Below, in pieces: positions 21,357 to 33,200 of a stretch of DNA of 64,000 nucleotides; the first letter of the stretch is position 1; the number at the start of each line of letters is the position of its first letter. Position numbers and translations under genes: made by a program. The DNA is taken from contig JANTUC010000008.1 in NCBI GenBank assembly GCA_026873275.1, positions 1,054,001 to 1,118,000 on the forward strand. Direction: 5' to 3'. The DNA is from Pseudopithomyces maydicus (lineage: Eukaryota; Ascomycota; Dothideomycetes; Pleosporales; Didymosphaeriaceae). The notes beneath the pieces are model-generated. The model was not told where the DNA came from. It searched no databases and saw nothing but the letters and a program-made list of their open reading frames with translations.

Positions 21357-22524
21357 TCATTGTCCGCTAGGAGTGTGGAACGGTCCGTATCCCGGCTTCG
21401 GGAAGTTGGGTGTACCGTCTTTCTTCCAAGTGAACTTTTGCGTCCTGATGGTGCGTGCAGACCAGCCGTTGGCAGGATCTCGCATCCCGTGATACACGAT
21501 CCAATCCTCGGTTCCATCAGGGCTCTTGACGAAACTCGCATGCCCTACGCCATATGCACCCTCGGTTGGGTTCTGGTAGAAGACAGGATATTCGTGCTTG
21601 AGCCAATCCGCCGGATTCATGGGGTCGCCATTGGGGGCAAGCTCAAGTAGGCCAAGGCAATAGTTTCGATTATCAGAGCGAGCAGCACTGTAGACAAGGA
21701 ACTGCTGGCCTGTCTGCTCATTGATCAGCTGCTGGGGACCCTCGTTGCTACTCAAACGGTCGTTCTCAGTCCGACCATATGGCGTCTTCTCCCACGGCAG
21801 CGAAGGAACGGATATGATCTGACGATCGGAGAAGGAGGAGGCCACCGTCCATGGATTTTCCAGCCTGGTGATGCACAAATTTGCGGGCCAGGCGGCGTAT
21901 TGGGTGTGCCAGCAGCTGTATATGTGATACAGACCCGAAGAGTGTTGGAAGTAGGTGCCGTCGATGGCAAACTGGTCGTAGGTGTCGAGCTGAGACTTGT
22001 AGGCAAAGCTGGCATTCCAAGGGTCGGAACCGTGGCCCTCGAGGACGTACATGCGGTGGTGAACGGCTGGGCAGTTGTACGGGCAGTACATGTCGATCTC
22101 GGGCGATGGGGAATCGTTGCGAGGGTCGGCGGTGAAGATGACGTACCAGGTGCCATTGAACTGGTGGAGTTCGGGAGCCCAGAGGTCGGTTGAGTAGTTG
22201 AGACCGGGCGGTGGAGTGAAGAGAAGCCTCGACTCGGCGTCATCCCAGTCTCTGAGAGGCGGCCGTCAGTTGAGCATCAGTTTGTGGGCAGTGGTGCCCG
22301 GGCGGGCGGGGAGGAACGCACGTGAGGCGCTGGCTGCGGAGCAAAGTCACATCTGCGTTGGTGGTATAGGTCATGTAGTACCAATCATGGTGGCGTATCA
22401 CCCACGGATCGGCACCACCCGTGGAAAGTATGGGATTCGTGTAGGTGGTTGCGTTGGCGGAGAACTGGCTCCATGCAAGGCCGGCCAAGGTGGCATTCAG
22501 CAGCAACTGAGGCAGGCGGAACAT
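21357..22524 (-). CDS. Secreted glycoside hydrolase family 43 (arabinan/xylan-active)
   Basis: Exons 22524-22322 and 22251-21357, 70 bp intron, 365 residues. A signal peptide (FRLPQLLLNATLAGLAWSQ) is followed directly by the catalytic domain. GGADPWVIRHHDWYY holds the catalytic base Asp39, YDQFAIDGTYF the pKa-modulating Asp, and SNEGPQQLI the catalytic acid Glu. WAPELHQFNGTWYV is typical of the five-bladed beta-propeller. No carbohydrate-binding module is present. The likely substrate is an arabinofuranosyl side chain of arabinan or arabinoxylan; the exact specificity cannot be told. An upstream in-frame ATG at 22566 gives a worse signal peptide. Confidence 0.92.
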
Positions 22525-22850
22525 GGCGAGAAGGTTCTTGTTGGGGGAGAGGGGGAGAGGAGGCAAAGCCCCGGGGTGGACGCTTGCAGACGGGCATGGC
22601 GGTCACGGTGCCGACACTGCACTGCACCTGGGCATGTTGTGCATACGATAGGGTAGTGTGGTTTAGCAGCCGCGTCGTCTGCGGTGCGCCGCTCCCCGCA
22701 TTCACGCATTGCAGCCCCATTTCGCGCTGGGCCCAGCACTGGCCGCCGCCGCCGCCTAGTGGGCTGGGGCTGTAGCCAGTGGGAGAGCACTGCACCTCGG
22801 CCGCAGCAGCCTTTACTCCACCACACGCCCGCCCGTCGACGCGCGCCGCC
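22525..22850. promoter_or_regulatory. Divergent promoter of GH43 and RED genes
   Basis: 326 bp separates the two start codons. It contains a GC-rich centre (GGCCGCCGCCGCCGCC at about 22741-22756). No specific regulator site was recognised. It couples a secreted, probably inducible enzyme with a housekeeping splicing factor. Confidence 0.5.
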
Positions 22851-24543
22851 ATGAACAACCAGCAGTTCCGCCGCCTGCTCGTCGACAGCCCCGCGCCACA
22901 GAATGGCAGCCCGCCCGGCGCCGCATCTCCTCCGCCACGCGCACCGGGCGCAGTGCTGGGCGCCCGCAAGAGCGCCGGCATCCCCATGACGCCGTGAGTG
23001 CGCGCTTCCAGGCTGCGTCGTGCCACGCAACTGACACTGCCACAGCCGCCAGGTAGGCCGCAATGCCGTGCAGGCCCAATTCGCCCGGCAGCTGGCCGAG
23101 CGCAATGCCAAAGCAAACACGCAGAAGAAATTCCGCTCCGCCGCGCCCAAAGGCAGCAAGCTCGCTGCCGGCTTCACCGACCGGACCAAGGACCGCTTCG
23201 ACGATGACGACGACGACCGCGCCAAGCGCATCAAGAATCTCGAGGAAGCCATGAAGCTTGGCCAGATCGACAGCCACACCTTCGACAAGCTGGTGCAAGA
23301 GATAACAGGCGGCGACATCACCGCTACCCATCTGGTCAAGGGCCTCGATAGGAAGCTGCTCGAGCGCGTAAGAAAAGGCGAGGATGTATTCGGACAGCCC
23401 GGGTCCGACGTCGCCGAGGGAGGCCGGGAAGACGACATGGAGGATGAGTTTGACGAGCTTGCCGAAAAGCATCTTGGGCCCGTGGTGAGGGAGAGGGCAG
23501 AGAAGAAAGGCGAGCTGGCGCCGTCCAAGCCGGCAGCTGGAGTCAAGCGGACCCGGGCCGACATCCTGGCAGAGCTCAAGCGCCAGAGAGAAGATGCGCA
23601 AGCGGCAGCAATGGTCGAACACGAGAGGAAGTATCCTAGTCTTGGTAAAGGCTTCCGCAAGGTTAACCAAGGAGGAGAATCGACCAGGATCGAAATCGAC
23701 AAGCAGGGCCGCCAAGTCCTCATCATCACCGATGCCCAGGGTAACGAGAAGCGCAAGGTGAGGAAACAGAAGCTGGAAGAGCCGAAACTTGAACTTCGGC
23801 ATGATCTGGACGATGGCAGGAAGCCCATCAACACACACCACTTGCCCGATCCAGTAGAGGCCAGAGAGGACTCGGAAGATGGTGACATATTTGAAGGAGT
23901 CGGCTCCAGTTTCAACCCTCTTGCGGACCTAAACAGCGATGACCATGGCTCTTCCGAAGAGGACGGTGATGTTGCAGCCGATTCGAGTCTCTCGGAGCAG
24001 CGCCAAACGATATCTCGTACTGACGTGCTCAGCGGCCATGACACCGATCAGTCCCTTTCGGAACATACAGTCCTGGCTTCACCCGCAAAACGCAATTACT
24101 TTGCCAATTCCAAAATGTTCACCTCTGCGGACAGGAACCAGCCATCAGAATCTTCCACGGCAGATGCAACTGTTCGCGCCGCTCTCCAGAAAGTCCGCAC
24201 CCTCGATCCCAATTCCACCCTCATCAACGATGCAGACTCTGAGGAAGCTCGTCTCAAAGCGCGTCTGAAAAAACTTGCAGCTTCAGACCGCGACATGGAG
24301 GACATTGACATGGGTTTTGGTGGCTCACGTTTCGACGATGCTGAAGAGATGGATCGCGACGGTGAGAAGGTCAAGTTCTCCGAGTGGAAGGGGATAGGGA
24401 CTGGCGAAGATGATGGCGAGGACGACGGTGCGAGGGGCGGAAAGAAGAGGAAACGGGGCCCAAAAAGGAAAAAGGTTGACAAGAATAGCGCTGCTGACGT
24501 ACTGAGTGCGATGGAGCGTCAAAAGGAGAGAACTTTGGGCTGA
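22851..24543 (+). CDS. RED/IK-like spliceosomal protein
   Basis: Exons 22851-22993 and 23046-24543, 52 bp intron, 546 residues. It begins MNNQQFRRLL, followed by a Pro/Ala linker. The RED N-terminal domain runs over residues 50-260: FARQLAERNAKANTQKKFRS, GSKLAAGFTDRTKDR, IKNLEEAMKLGQID and THLVKGLDRKLLERVRKGED. The C-terminal half is acidic and Ser-rich, and ends in a strongly basic cluster (GGKKRKRGPKRKKVDK), a likely nuclear signal. RED/IK (Smu2) joins Smu1 in the precatalytic spliceosome and helps Brr2 function. The role here is inferred from the family. Confidence 0.88.
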
Positions 24544-25654
24544 GCTTGAGAACGCCCGGACATAGGGAAATGCGGACCCTACGACAGCATCAATTGTTTT
24601 ATTATCCGGTTGTACAGCGACCTTTGCAAAGCTGTCGATTCTCAGAAAGCTTGTATTTGTGACATTATTGAAATATATAGAGTCCTCCCCAATCATTCTG
24701 TACGCAACTTTTCATACCGTCATAAGAGGAGATGACAGCTTTTCCTCTATCCATTTTCATCCAGTCAGCCACTCTGCCAGAATCTTTTCCAAAAACAAGT
24801 CAAATCATCATGGAGTCCTTGGATAATTTAGGCCAGGTGTGGGAGCGGCGCTGAAACATGGCATGTTATACTTGATACCACAGGACAGTGGTCAGTGATG
24901 AGATTCAACTAAAGTTACCACCATATTAGCCGGTGTTCCCATGGGCGTGTTGTCAGATCCGCTAGTCCTGATAGGGTTGGTGAGTGAATGTTTGGTCACA
25001 TGATCGTCCTATGGCTCCGGGGGCGGGCGCCCCGCCCGTGTTGACCGCATCCATCACGGTTTACCTGCAATCATTGGATACTATTACATATCTAGTAAAA
25101 CAGTCTCTGGCTGCATTGAAGTTAATATACCCAGAATGGAACAGATACAAAGTTGCAGTGACAGGGATTTTTATGGGAAATGCGAGCTATGTGGGGTGAG
25201 GCTGATTTACACCACTCCACCCTCATCATAAGTCCAGCTTCTTGATTCTAAGCCCGTTAATTGTGCATGTATATTATATTTGCTTGCAATGACGAAATGT
25301 CACGTCACAGACAATGGCCCGCTTTGCTAGTGAGGTGCAGGTTAGCCCGGTGCCAGGAGGAAGAGGTCTTGTTTTCATCGGATAGCTCTTTATACGCAAT
25401 AACGTCATATTCAAAACAGATCGTAAGTATGTCGTCAATATCCTGCCCGATTTACCTGTAGACCCTCTGTATTTACATTTTTCACCCATTGGTCTGCTGT
25501 GATCGGTCTGGAAGGGTCAAGGAGACTTGTTCCGCCGCGTTCCGACCACGACATCATTGGTGCGTAGTAGGTACTCTCTCATACAAAAGCTGCAGCATCC
25601 GAACATGCTTTTTATTGTGAGAACATATTCAACATAATTTCAGACACTAGGAAA
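24544..25654. other. Intergenic, no gene seen
   Basis: 1.1 kb between the RED and phosphoketolase genes. It contains a short GC inverted run (GGGGCGGGCGCCCCGCCC at 25020-25037) and otherwise moderate-AT DNA. It includes the phosphoketolase promoter; no TATA or operator was assigned. Confidence 0.55.
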
Positions 25655-28276
25655 ATGGATGAAAAAATTGATGACGTGAGTCTATCACCGTATGGCAATG
25701 CAAGAGCCACAGTCAACGATAACCCACTCAGCGAAGAGGAGGTCGGCAAACTTACCGAGTACTTTCATGCAACGTTGTATCTGTGTCTGGGTATGATATA
25801 TTTGAGACAGAATCCTTTGTTGCGCGAACCTCTTTCTACTGATCATATCAAGAGACGCCTTCTGGGTCATTGGGGATCCGATGCCGGTCAAAGTTTCACG
25901 TACATACACATGAACCGACTGATTAAAAAATACGACCTAAACGCAATATTCGTGTCCGGTCCTGGCCATGGAGCTCCTGCAGTTTTATCGAATGCGTATC
26001 TCGAGGGCACTTACTCTGAATTTTACCCAGACAAGAGTGAAGATGTCGATGGCATGAGGCGCTTCTTCAAACAATTCTCTTTCCCTGGTGGTATTGGATC
26101 GCATGCAACTCCAGAAACCCCTGGAAGCCTACACGAAGGTGGAGAACTTGGCTATTCAATATCGCACGCCTTTGGGACCGTGTTTGATCATCCGGACTTG
26201 ATCACGCTCACCATGGTCGGTGATGGTGAGTCTGAGACTGGCCCTCTAGCAACTAGTTGGCACTCGACCAAGTTTCTCAATCCCATCACAGATGGTGCAG
26301 TACTTCCTGTGCTGCATTTGAATGGTTACAAGATCAATAACCCCACTATTCTATCCCGGATCAGCCATCAAGAGCTCGACGCACTATTTGTGGGTTACGG
26401 CTGGACGCCTTATTTTGTTGAGGGTAGCGACTTGCCAACGATGCATCAGGCTATGGCAACAACACTCGAAAAGTGCATTTGCGAGATTAGATCGTACCAA
26501 AAGAAGGCACGGGACACCAAGAAGGCTTTCAGGCCTATGTGGCCTATGATAATTCTCCGAACACCAAAAGGATGGACCGCCCCTCGAAAGCATGGCGAAC
26601 ATTTCCTAGAAGGTTTCTGGAGAGCGCATCAGGTCCCCATCACCGATGTGCTAAAAGATGGTTCAAGCCTTCAGAAACTCGAAAAGTGGATGAGAAGCTA
26701 TCATCCGGACAAGGCGTTCGACGAGGGTGGAAAATTAAGACATGACCTAAAAGAACTCGCCCCTATCGGCCTGCGTAGAATGAGTGCCAATCCAGTCGCC
26801 AATGGCGGTGTCCTACGAACAAAGTTACATTTGTACGAAGCCCTTCGTTCCAAGCTATAAAAGATCTAGCTGATTTTCCATCTAGGCCTGATTGGCGAGA
26901 TTACTGCGTGGACGTAAATGCGCACGCAACATCAAAGGTCGGTAGTATGGGCAACTTCGCGAAATTCTTGAGAGACGTTGTCGAAAAAAACAAGGACCAG
27001 TTCCGTGTCTTCGGTCCAGATGAAACCCAATCTAACAAACTGGGTGAGATTTATGAGGTACGTAGAGAGGCGTTTGGACATCCAAAACACAATACAAACC
27101 AGTGGGATCCAGACTAAAGTAATCTATAGGCAGGTGCAAAAGTGTGGCTGGGAAACTATCTAGAAGAGGATCAGGATGGTGGCAACCTCGCCTTCGAGGG
27201 CCGTGTGATGGAGATGCTTTCAGAGCACACAGTGGAGGTACGTGCAATTGCTTTAGCTTGCGATTTGATATACTGATTTCCAGTAGGGCTGGCTTGAAGG
27301 CTATGTTCTTTCAGGACGACATGGATTACTCAACAGCTACGAACCTTTCATACACATCATCGATTCGATGGTCAATCAACATTGCAAATGGCTAGAGAAA
27401 TGCCTAGAAGTCGAGTGGAGGGTTAAGATACCCTCGCTAAATATTCTTCTCACTTCGACAGTCTGGCGTCAAGATCACAATGGGTTCACTCACCAAGATC
27501 CAGGCTTCTTGGACGTGGTTGCCAACAAGAGTCCGGAAGTTGTCCGCATATACCTTCCGCCGGACGCAAATTGTCTGCTCTCGACAATGGATCACTGTTT
27601 CCGCAGCTCGAACTATGTCAACGTCATTGTGGCTGATAAACAAGAACACTTACAGTTCTGCACCAAAGAACAGGCCATTGCCCATTGCACCAAAGGTGTC
27701 GGCATATGGTCATGGGCCAGTAATGACCAAGGGCAGGAGCCTGATGTTGTCATAGCCTCCTGTGGCGATGTTGTCACCGCCGAAGCTCTCGCGGCGACTG
27801 CCCTACTTCGCGAACACGTGCCGGAGCTCAAAATTCGGTTCGTGAATGTTGTTGATTTGTTCAAACTGATTTCACCCAACGAACATCCACACGGACTCAA
27901 AGATCACGAATTCAAAGCTCTTTTCACAGACAACAAACCAGTCATTTTCAACTTCCATTCATATCCCGGGATTGTTCACCGTATGACCTACGGCCGCAAG
28001 GGCCAACATAACTTGCATGTTCGCGGGTATCGAGAGAAAGGTAACATCGACACACCTCTGGAGCTGGCAATTCGTAACGGCGTGGATCGATTTAGCTTAG
28101 CCATCAGCGCGATTGATCAAGTGCCTGGACTTGGTAACAAAGGAGCTGCGGCTCGAGAGACTTTGATGGATAAGCAAGTAAATGCAAAGAACTTTGCTTT
28201 TCACGAAGGCATGGACCCTGAAGACCTCGAGGGATGGATATGGCCGGAAAAATTCAGTAGACCTATTTCTCAGTAG
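25655..28276 (+). CDS. xfp: Xylulose-5-P/fructose-6-P phosphoketolase
   Basis: Exons 25655-26832, 26886-27057, 27130-27237 and 27287-28276. Introns of 53, 72 and 49 bp all begin GTACG. The 815-residue length is normal for the family. It is TPP-dependent and splits xylulose 5-phosphate or fructose 6-phosphate with phosphate into acetyl-phosphate plus GAP or erythrose-4-P. Visible motifs are SGPGHGAP (101-108), GGELGYSISHAFG, VGDGESETGP (188-197, TPP/Mg binding) and, late, HSYPGIVHRMTYGR. The first intron hides an apparent stop: LRTKLH.. reads through TAA unless GTACGA..TCTAG is removed, giving LHLPDWRDYC. Family trees of fungal Xfp suggest bacterial ancestry. No acetate kinase gene is adjacent, so the fate of acetyl-P is open. 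Confidence 0.95.
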
Positions 28277-28813
28277 CAGTGGGAACGGGGTAAAAATTAG
28301 CAGCTCAGAAGAGCTTGTTTCGTTTTCAAAAGTATAAGATGCCAAGGATAAGGGCGCGCGTGTGCCTGTGGTTGTAGTGTAAATGGAAATCATCGATTGA
28401 TTCTCAAAGTCGTAGTAAAGACTTGAAGCTGTTCGTGCTGATAGAAGTAATGGGTAAAAGATCCCAGACGCGGATACCTGTTGACGGCTCCGTACTCCCA
28501 CTTGATGTGAAAGCCACATCATTTCCCCCCAATATGCAGCAATCTGCCGTTCATAAAATCATCATCTCTTTAACGCCAATCCATGTAAACGATTCCATAG
28601 CCATCGGGCGGACAGCCTGGCATCACGCCAGTCGCAGTCGCGGCATCCTTTGGCCACGACGGGCATCCGCGGTTTCTCCGTCAATGTCGAGCTCGTCATC
28701 GAAGTACGTGTCTCGCTCGGCGTTGGAGGTAGTTGTATAGTGCTGAGGCCCACACGAGTGTTGATATAGCTCTGCTCTCGCGGGGTCACCGATTCGGTGG
28801 GCCTCGCCTCATG
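28277..28813. other. Convergent 3' region, no gene seen
   Basis: 537 bp between the converging ends of the phosphoketolase and SF3b6 genes. Short overlapping frames only; no recognised motif. Confidence 0.6.
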
Positions 28814-29325
28814 CTAATCGATGCCGTGTTGCTTTTTGAGCTTTTCTAAGTTGTCCTGGCGCTCTGCAAGATCGTTGGCTGCTTTCAGCATCTTCTCTGG
28901 CTGATGGTATAACACTGCAGGGAAGATTAGCGGAGGCGGAAGGGTCGGGCGAGAAGACGGACCGACGAGGTAGCGGTTCTGGAAGTTGAAGCCGTTCAGC
29001 TTGTCGCAGGCAGATTTTGCATCCATGACATCCTCGTAGACGACGAAGGCGGTGCCCTTTGTGTTGTTGGCGATGCCCTGGCGGATTTGGCTGGGACAGT
29101 GAGCATTGGAGCGGCGTCGCATGGGGTGGTGGTACGCACCGCACAGGGCCGAACTTGCCGAAGAGGTCGAAGAGATCCTCTGGGGTCACGTTGAAGCTCA
29201 GATTCTTGACGAACAGAGCACTGCGCGAAGTTTGGTTAGCAAAGGTCGTGTGGTGTGGGCGTGGGCGACAGAGGCTGCGTCACGTACCGGTTGACTTCCG
29301 GGGCGAGCTTTCCGCCGCGACTCAT
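28814..29325 (-). CDS. sf3b6: SF3b complex subunit 6 (p14, branch-site-binding RRM protein)
   Basis: Four exons: 29325-29288, 29220-29140, 29090-28963 and 28914-28814. The introns are 67, 49 and 48 bp. The product is 115 residues, close to other p14 proteins. It is a single RRM domain: ALFVKNLSF is RNP2-like, GTAFVVYED is RNP1-like, and NRYLVVLYHQPEKM is the p14 signature. p14 sits beside the branch-point adenosine within U2 snRNP, bound to SF3B1. S. cerevisiae lacks it; filamentous fungi keep it. The gene is split so finely that no single open stretch exceeds 130 bp. Confidence 0.93.
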
Positions 29326-30210
29326 AGCTTGGCGACTGGTGGGGTGCTGGAAAAGACTGGCTGCGCAGTGCAGAGAGGTGCGATGGGGGTGGTGCGGGTG
29401 GGCGTGGCGGTTGCGGCGTGAGCGCAGGTCTTGGAGCACCGGCACCGCCATGGATGGGCGAGCGGGCGGCCACGTGACTGCGGAGGCCGATGACACTAGA
29501 CCGGATCGGGCAGCCTGGATGCCGGAGGGCAGTCACGACCGCGACGGCGGCAGGTGCAGGCGGGCGTGCAGGTGCGCAGCCGCCTAGGTGATCTACGAGG
29601 GACCACAGGCAGGCGGAGAGGCAGAGGCGCGAGACGCCATGTGAGTGTGAGTGCGTGTGCAAGCTCGAGTGCCAGTGCCAGTGCCAGTGCCAGTGCCGGT
29701 GCATGCCTCAACGAGCGTCCAACTGGCGGAGCTGCTGCTGCTTCAGCGAATGGCTGTGCGCTCCTCCCGCCCGCGACGTCCTCTGGTCCTCTGGCCCTCT
29801 CCCTCTCGCGCTCGCAGAGCCCTCTCCCATTGTCGCATCGTGCACCTGCAGATCGCACTCTTTGCACTGCGCGCCGTCGTGTCCCGGGTGCATCGCTGGC
29901 GACGCGCGCAGGCTTGCTCGACGGGCCCCGTTGCATTGTCCCCGCCGCCAAAACTCCACTCACTTTCACCACGGCACCGCCCTACACCACGCTCCTCGCT
30001 CCCTCCACCCACCGCACCCCCGCCGTCCTCACCCCCGCCCCCGCCGCGCTCGCATTGCCCTGGGATATGTCTCTTGCGCCCGCCTGCTTCGCCTGCCGTC
30101 ACAGCGCCCCTGCGCCATAGTCCCATCGCCTCCGCGACCACTGCGAAGACACGGCACCTCCGAACCGCCTACCCCCTCCCATCCACCCCCGCGCGCCCGC
30201 ACACATCACC
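29326..30210. promoter_or_regulatory. Divergent region between SF3b6 and the JmjC gene
   Basis: 885 bp, GC-rich on the left and very pyrimidine-rich on the plus strand for the last 250 bp before the JmjC ATG, as in long fungal 5' leaders. Open frames on both strands here are Ser/Pro/Arg low-complexity shadows. Confidence 0.55.
29671..29700. repeat. 6-bp tandem repeat (GCCAGT x5)
   Basis: Five 6-bp units, the last one GCCGGT, within the SF3b6/JmjC divergent promoter. It is flanked by a GTGAGTGTGAGTGCGTGTGC tract on the left. Confidence 0.85.
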
Positions 30211-33200
30211 ATGAGGCTGTCTTCCTTCAAGCCCCAGCCCGGACAAGCTCCGCCGCGCTCTGCCACTCCGCCGCGTCCTGTCTGGGAGCCGCTCTCGCCC
30301 ATCCTCCACCCGCAACAACCGCCGCCCGCAAACCCCGCTGGCACCACCCTCGCCCGCGCCCCCAGCGGCAATGACGCCGCCGACCTACCTGCGCAAAACC
30401 CCAAACCACAGAGCCCACACCTTGCTGCCCATTCACACCGGCACCCCGCCGCCGTGACGTTTCCACCCTTGCCGCCCTCTGCGCCTCGGCCACCGCGAGG
30501 CCCCCCATACTCCTCAGCGCTGGGCTCGCCCATCGAGACGCTTGCAGATGCCGCAACCGACTCTCTACATGCAAGCCCTACCTTTGCCGAGCCCACGCGT
30601 CGCTTGTCCCGCCTTCCCGCCGAGCCCACCTTCGCCAATCCTTCCGCCCATCGTGCGCCTAAGCACGCCTATGCGGTTGACGGGAGCTATCCATACACCG
30701 AGCGACCCGCGAAGCGCGCTCGCTCCGATTACTTTTCCTCTCCGCAGCATGGTCATTATCACCATTCGCGGCCGGCCACCAGCCACAACCCGGGTTGGTC
30801 CTACAATGTCGAGCAGATGGTGGACAATGGCCACCGCATGTACCATGACGGCCCGCGTCCGGTTCAATCCTCAGACGAAAGCAGTTTGAAGAGGCTTTCA
30901 GATGCCCAATTGCTGATGGATTTTGCCGTGGCCGCCTCGAGTGCGACCCCGCGGCGTGATTCAACAGTGAAAAGATGGAGTATTTCGTATCAAGAAGCCC
31001 CCAGTCCCTTTGCTCGTCAAGCCTACGATGAATCTAGCAACCAGCACCGCGCAGCCCCTCCCATTCCACCTTCGCAGCATTATCGTGTACCTCATCCCGA
31101 ATCTAAGCCCACGGCCCGCCTACCACCAACTGCACCTGAAGCCACCCAGGACGAGGCCACCACTCAGACAGAAACACCACCGCATGATTTTGCAGGACCG
31201 GACGAATTCTCAAATTTGGAAGCGGCTACCGTTGCTAGCGACGCAAAATCAAAGAAGCATCAAGGGTGGCAAAAAGGAAAGCCCCGAGGGTCGCGAAACG
31301 GTGCTTCTGCTACAAAGAAGAAGAGAGCCACTCCCAAACCAAAGCCAACCTTGCCGACCAATGCTCTTGAACCTCCGAACCAATTACGATCGCCACAAAG
31401 TCTATCCGCAGAACAACATGATGTTTTCGAAGGCGGAAATGCTGTTGGCCCCACGCCACTCCAGGCATCTCACCATGCTCCATCACATGCGCGCCGCCAT
31501 TCTTTTTCTGATTCGTCGTCAACGATAGTACCGGGACCTTTGTCGCAGGGGTCCTTTCGCGCCGTTTCGGTTCCGTTGGATCCTGCCGCATCCTCCATAC
31601 CATCCTTCGTTCCACGGCTGTCTAGGAGTGCGATTGAGCCAGAGACTATATGCGCAACGTGTAGCTCCTCCGATTCTGCAACGGTCATCGGTGATGGGGA
31701 GCAATGGATTAGGTGTGATGGGTGTAAGGAGTGGCATCACTACGTGTGCGCAGGTTTCCAAAGCGAGCGGGAAGTTCGCGATGTGGACAAGTTCTACTGT
31801 GGCCAGTGCCAGCCAAAATTTGGTGAAACCACGAAGGTTAGAAAGTCCACGAGAGCGCACACAGCTGTCGACTATGCTGGGCTTAACGAAGGCATACTAA
31901 AGACCTCGGACGACAACCCAGAGCATCATTACATTGCTGCTTTTAAGAATGGCGACATCGAATTTACGTCAGAGACATTTGCGCGTCTGCCGCCAGAGTT
32001 AGTTTCCGCCGACTTCCTCGAAAAGACAAATGCCTTCAAAGAGCCTATCCTAATTCCTGCAGCCTTGAATCCTCGACCCCGATACCCGGGTAGAGACAAT
32101 CCAGATGACAAAATCAAGACAACCGCAACCGATGCAGCCGCCGAATTGCACTACACACATGAAATGGTACCCGATGATGGCCAGGACAAATTAGATATGG
32201 TAATTCCCGCAGGTCTTACTGTCCGTCGTGTCTCAGAACTTTATGGTCCACAAGAACGTGTACCAGTCATCGATGTGAAAGCGCAAGAAGGCGAAGACAA
32301 GAGATGGACAATGGCAAAATGGGCCGACTATTACGAACAGCAAGGCGAGAAGCCAGTTAGAAACGTCATTAGTCTTGAAGTATCTCGTAGTCGCCTAGGA
32401 AGACTGATCCGTCGACCGAAAGCAGTGCGAGATATGGATCTCCAAGATGCCGTTTGGCGTGACGAGGATAAGAAAGCTCCACCTGCGGTGCAGTTTTATT
32501 GTTTGATGTCAGTTGCGGACTGCTATACTGACTTCCATATTGATTTTGGGGGCTCCTCCGTCTATTATCATATCGTGAAAGGCCGAAAAGTGTTTTTCTT
32601 CATTCCTCCCACGAAACAGAATCTGAAGAAGTACGAAGACTGGTGTCTCTCTCCGAAGCAGGGACATGAATGGTTGGGCCATCAGGTCAAAGAGTGTATT
32701 CGGGTCGATCTGTATCCTGGAGATACCATGCTGATCCCTTCTGGATGGATCCATGCGGTTTGGACTCCGGAAGATAGTCTGGTCATCGGTGGTAATTTCC
32801 TTACCCGCATACACTACGGGATGCAGATCAAGGTTCTGGAGATCGAGAAAAACACCAAAGTCGCCCCCAAATTCAGGTATCCTTTCTTTCAGAAACTGAT
32901 GTGGCTTTCTCTGGTTCGTTATCTCGAAGACGACCCTGTACCTCTGCCAGTTGAAGAGCTTCTTCTTGGTGGCGGCCAGTTTAAGCGCGACGTACCATCA
33001 TACTGTGAAACAGACAAGTTTGGACACAACTCACATCCTGGACCCGAAAATTACCACAGGCGTTACTACTCGAAAGCCGAACTGGATGGACTTACCGACC
33101 TCGCACACTTTATATGGAGATCTGTTTTGATATCACTCGGCCGAATCGAAGGTATAACAGATAAAGTGCAGAAAAGCGTTACGGGCTCGATACCAAAAGG

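Noticed and set aside
22497..24044. 515-codon minus-strand frame
   Set aside because: It is antisense to the RED/IK gene, whose protein and intron are well supported. The Ser/Arg-rich translation is a shadow.
26851..26872. Stop codon and frame break in phosphoketolase near 26858
   Set aside because: A 53 bp intron (GTACGA..TCTAG, branch GCTGAT) removes it and restores the conserved LPDWRDY junction, so no indel is needed.
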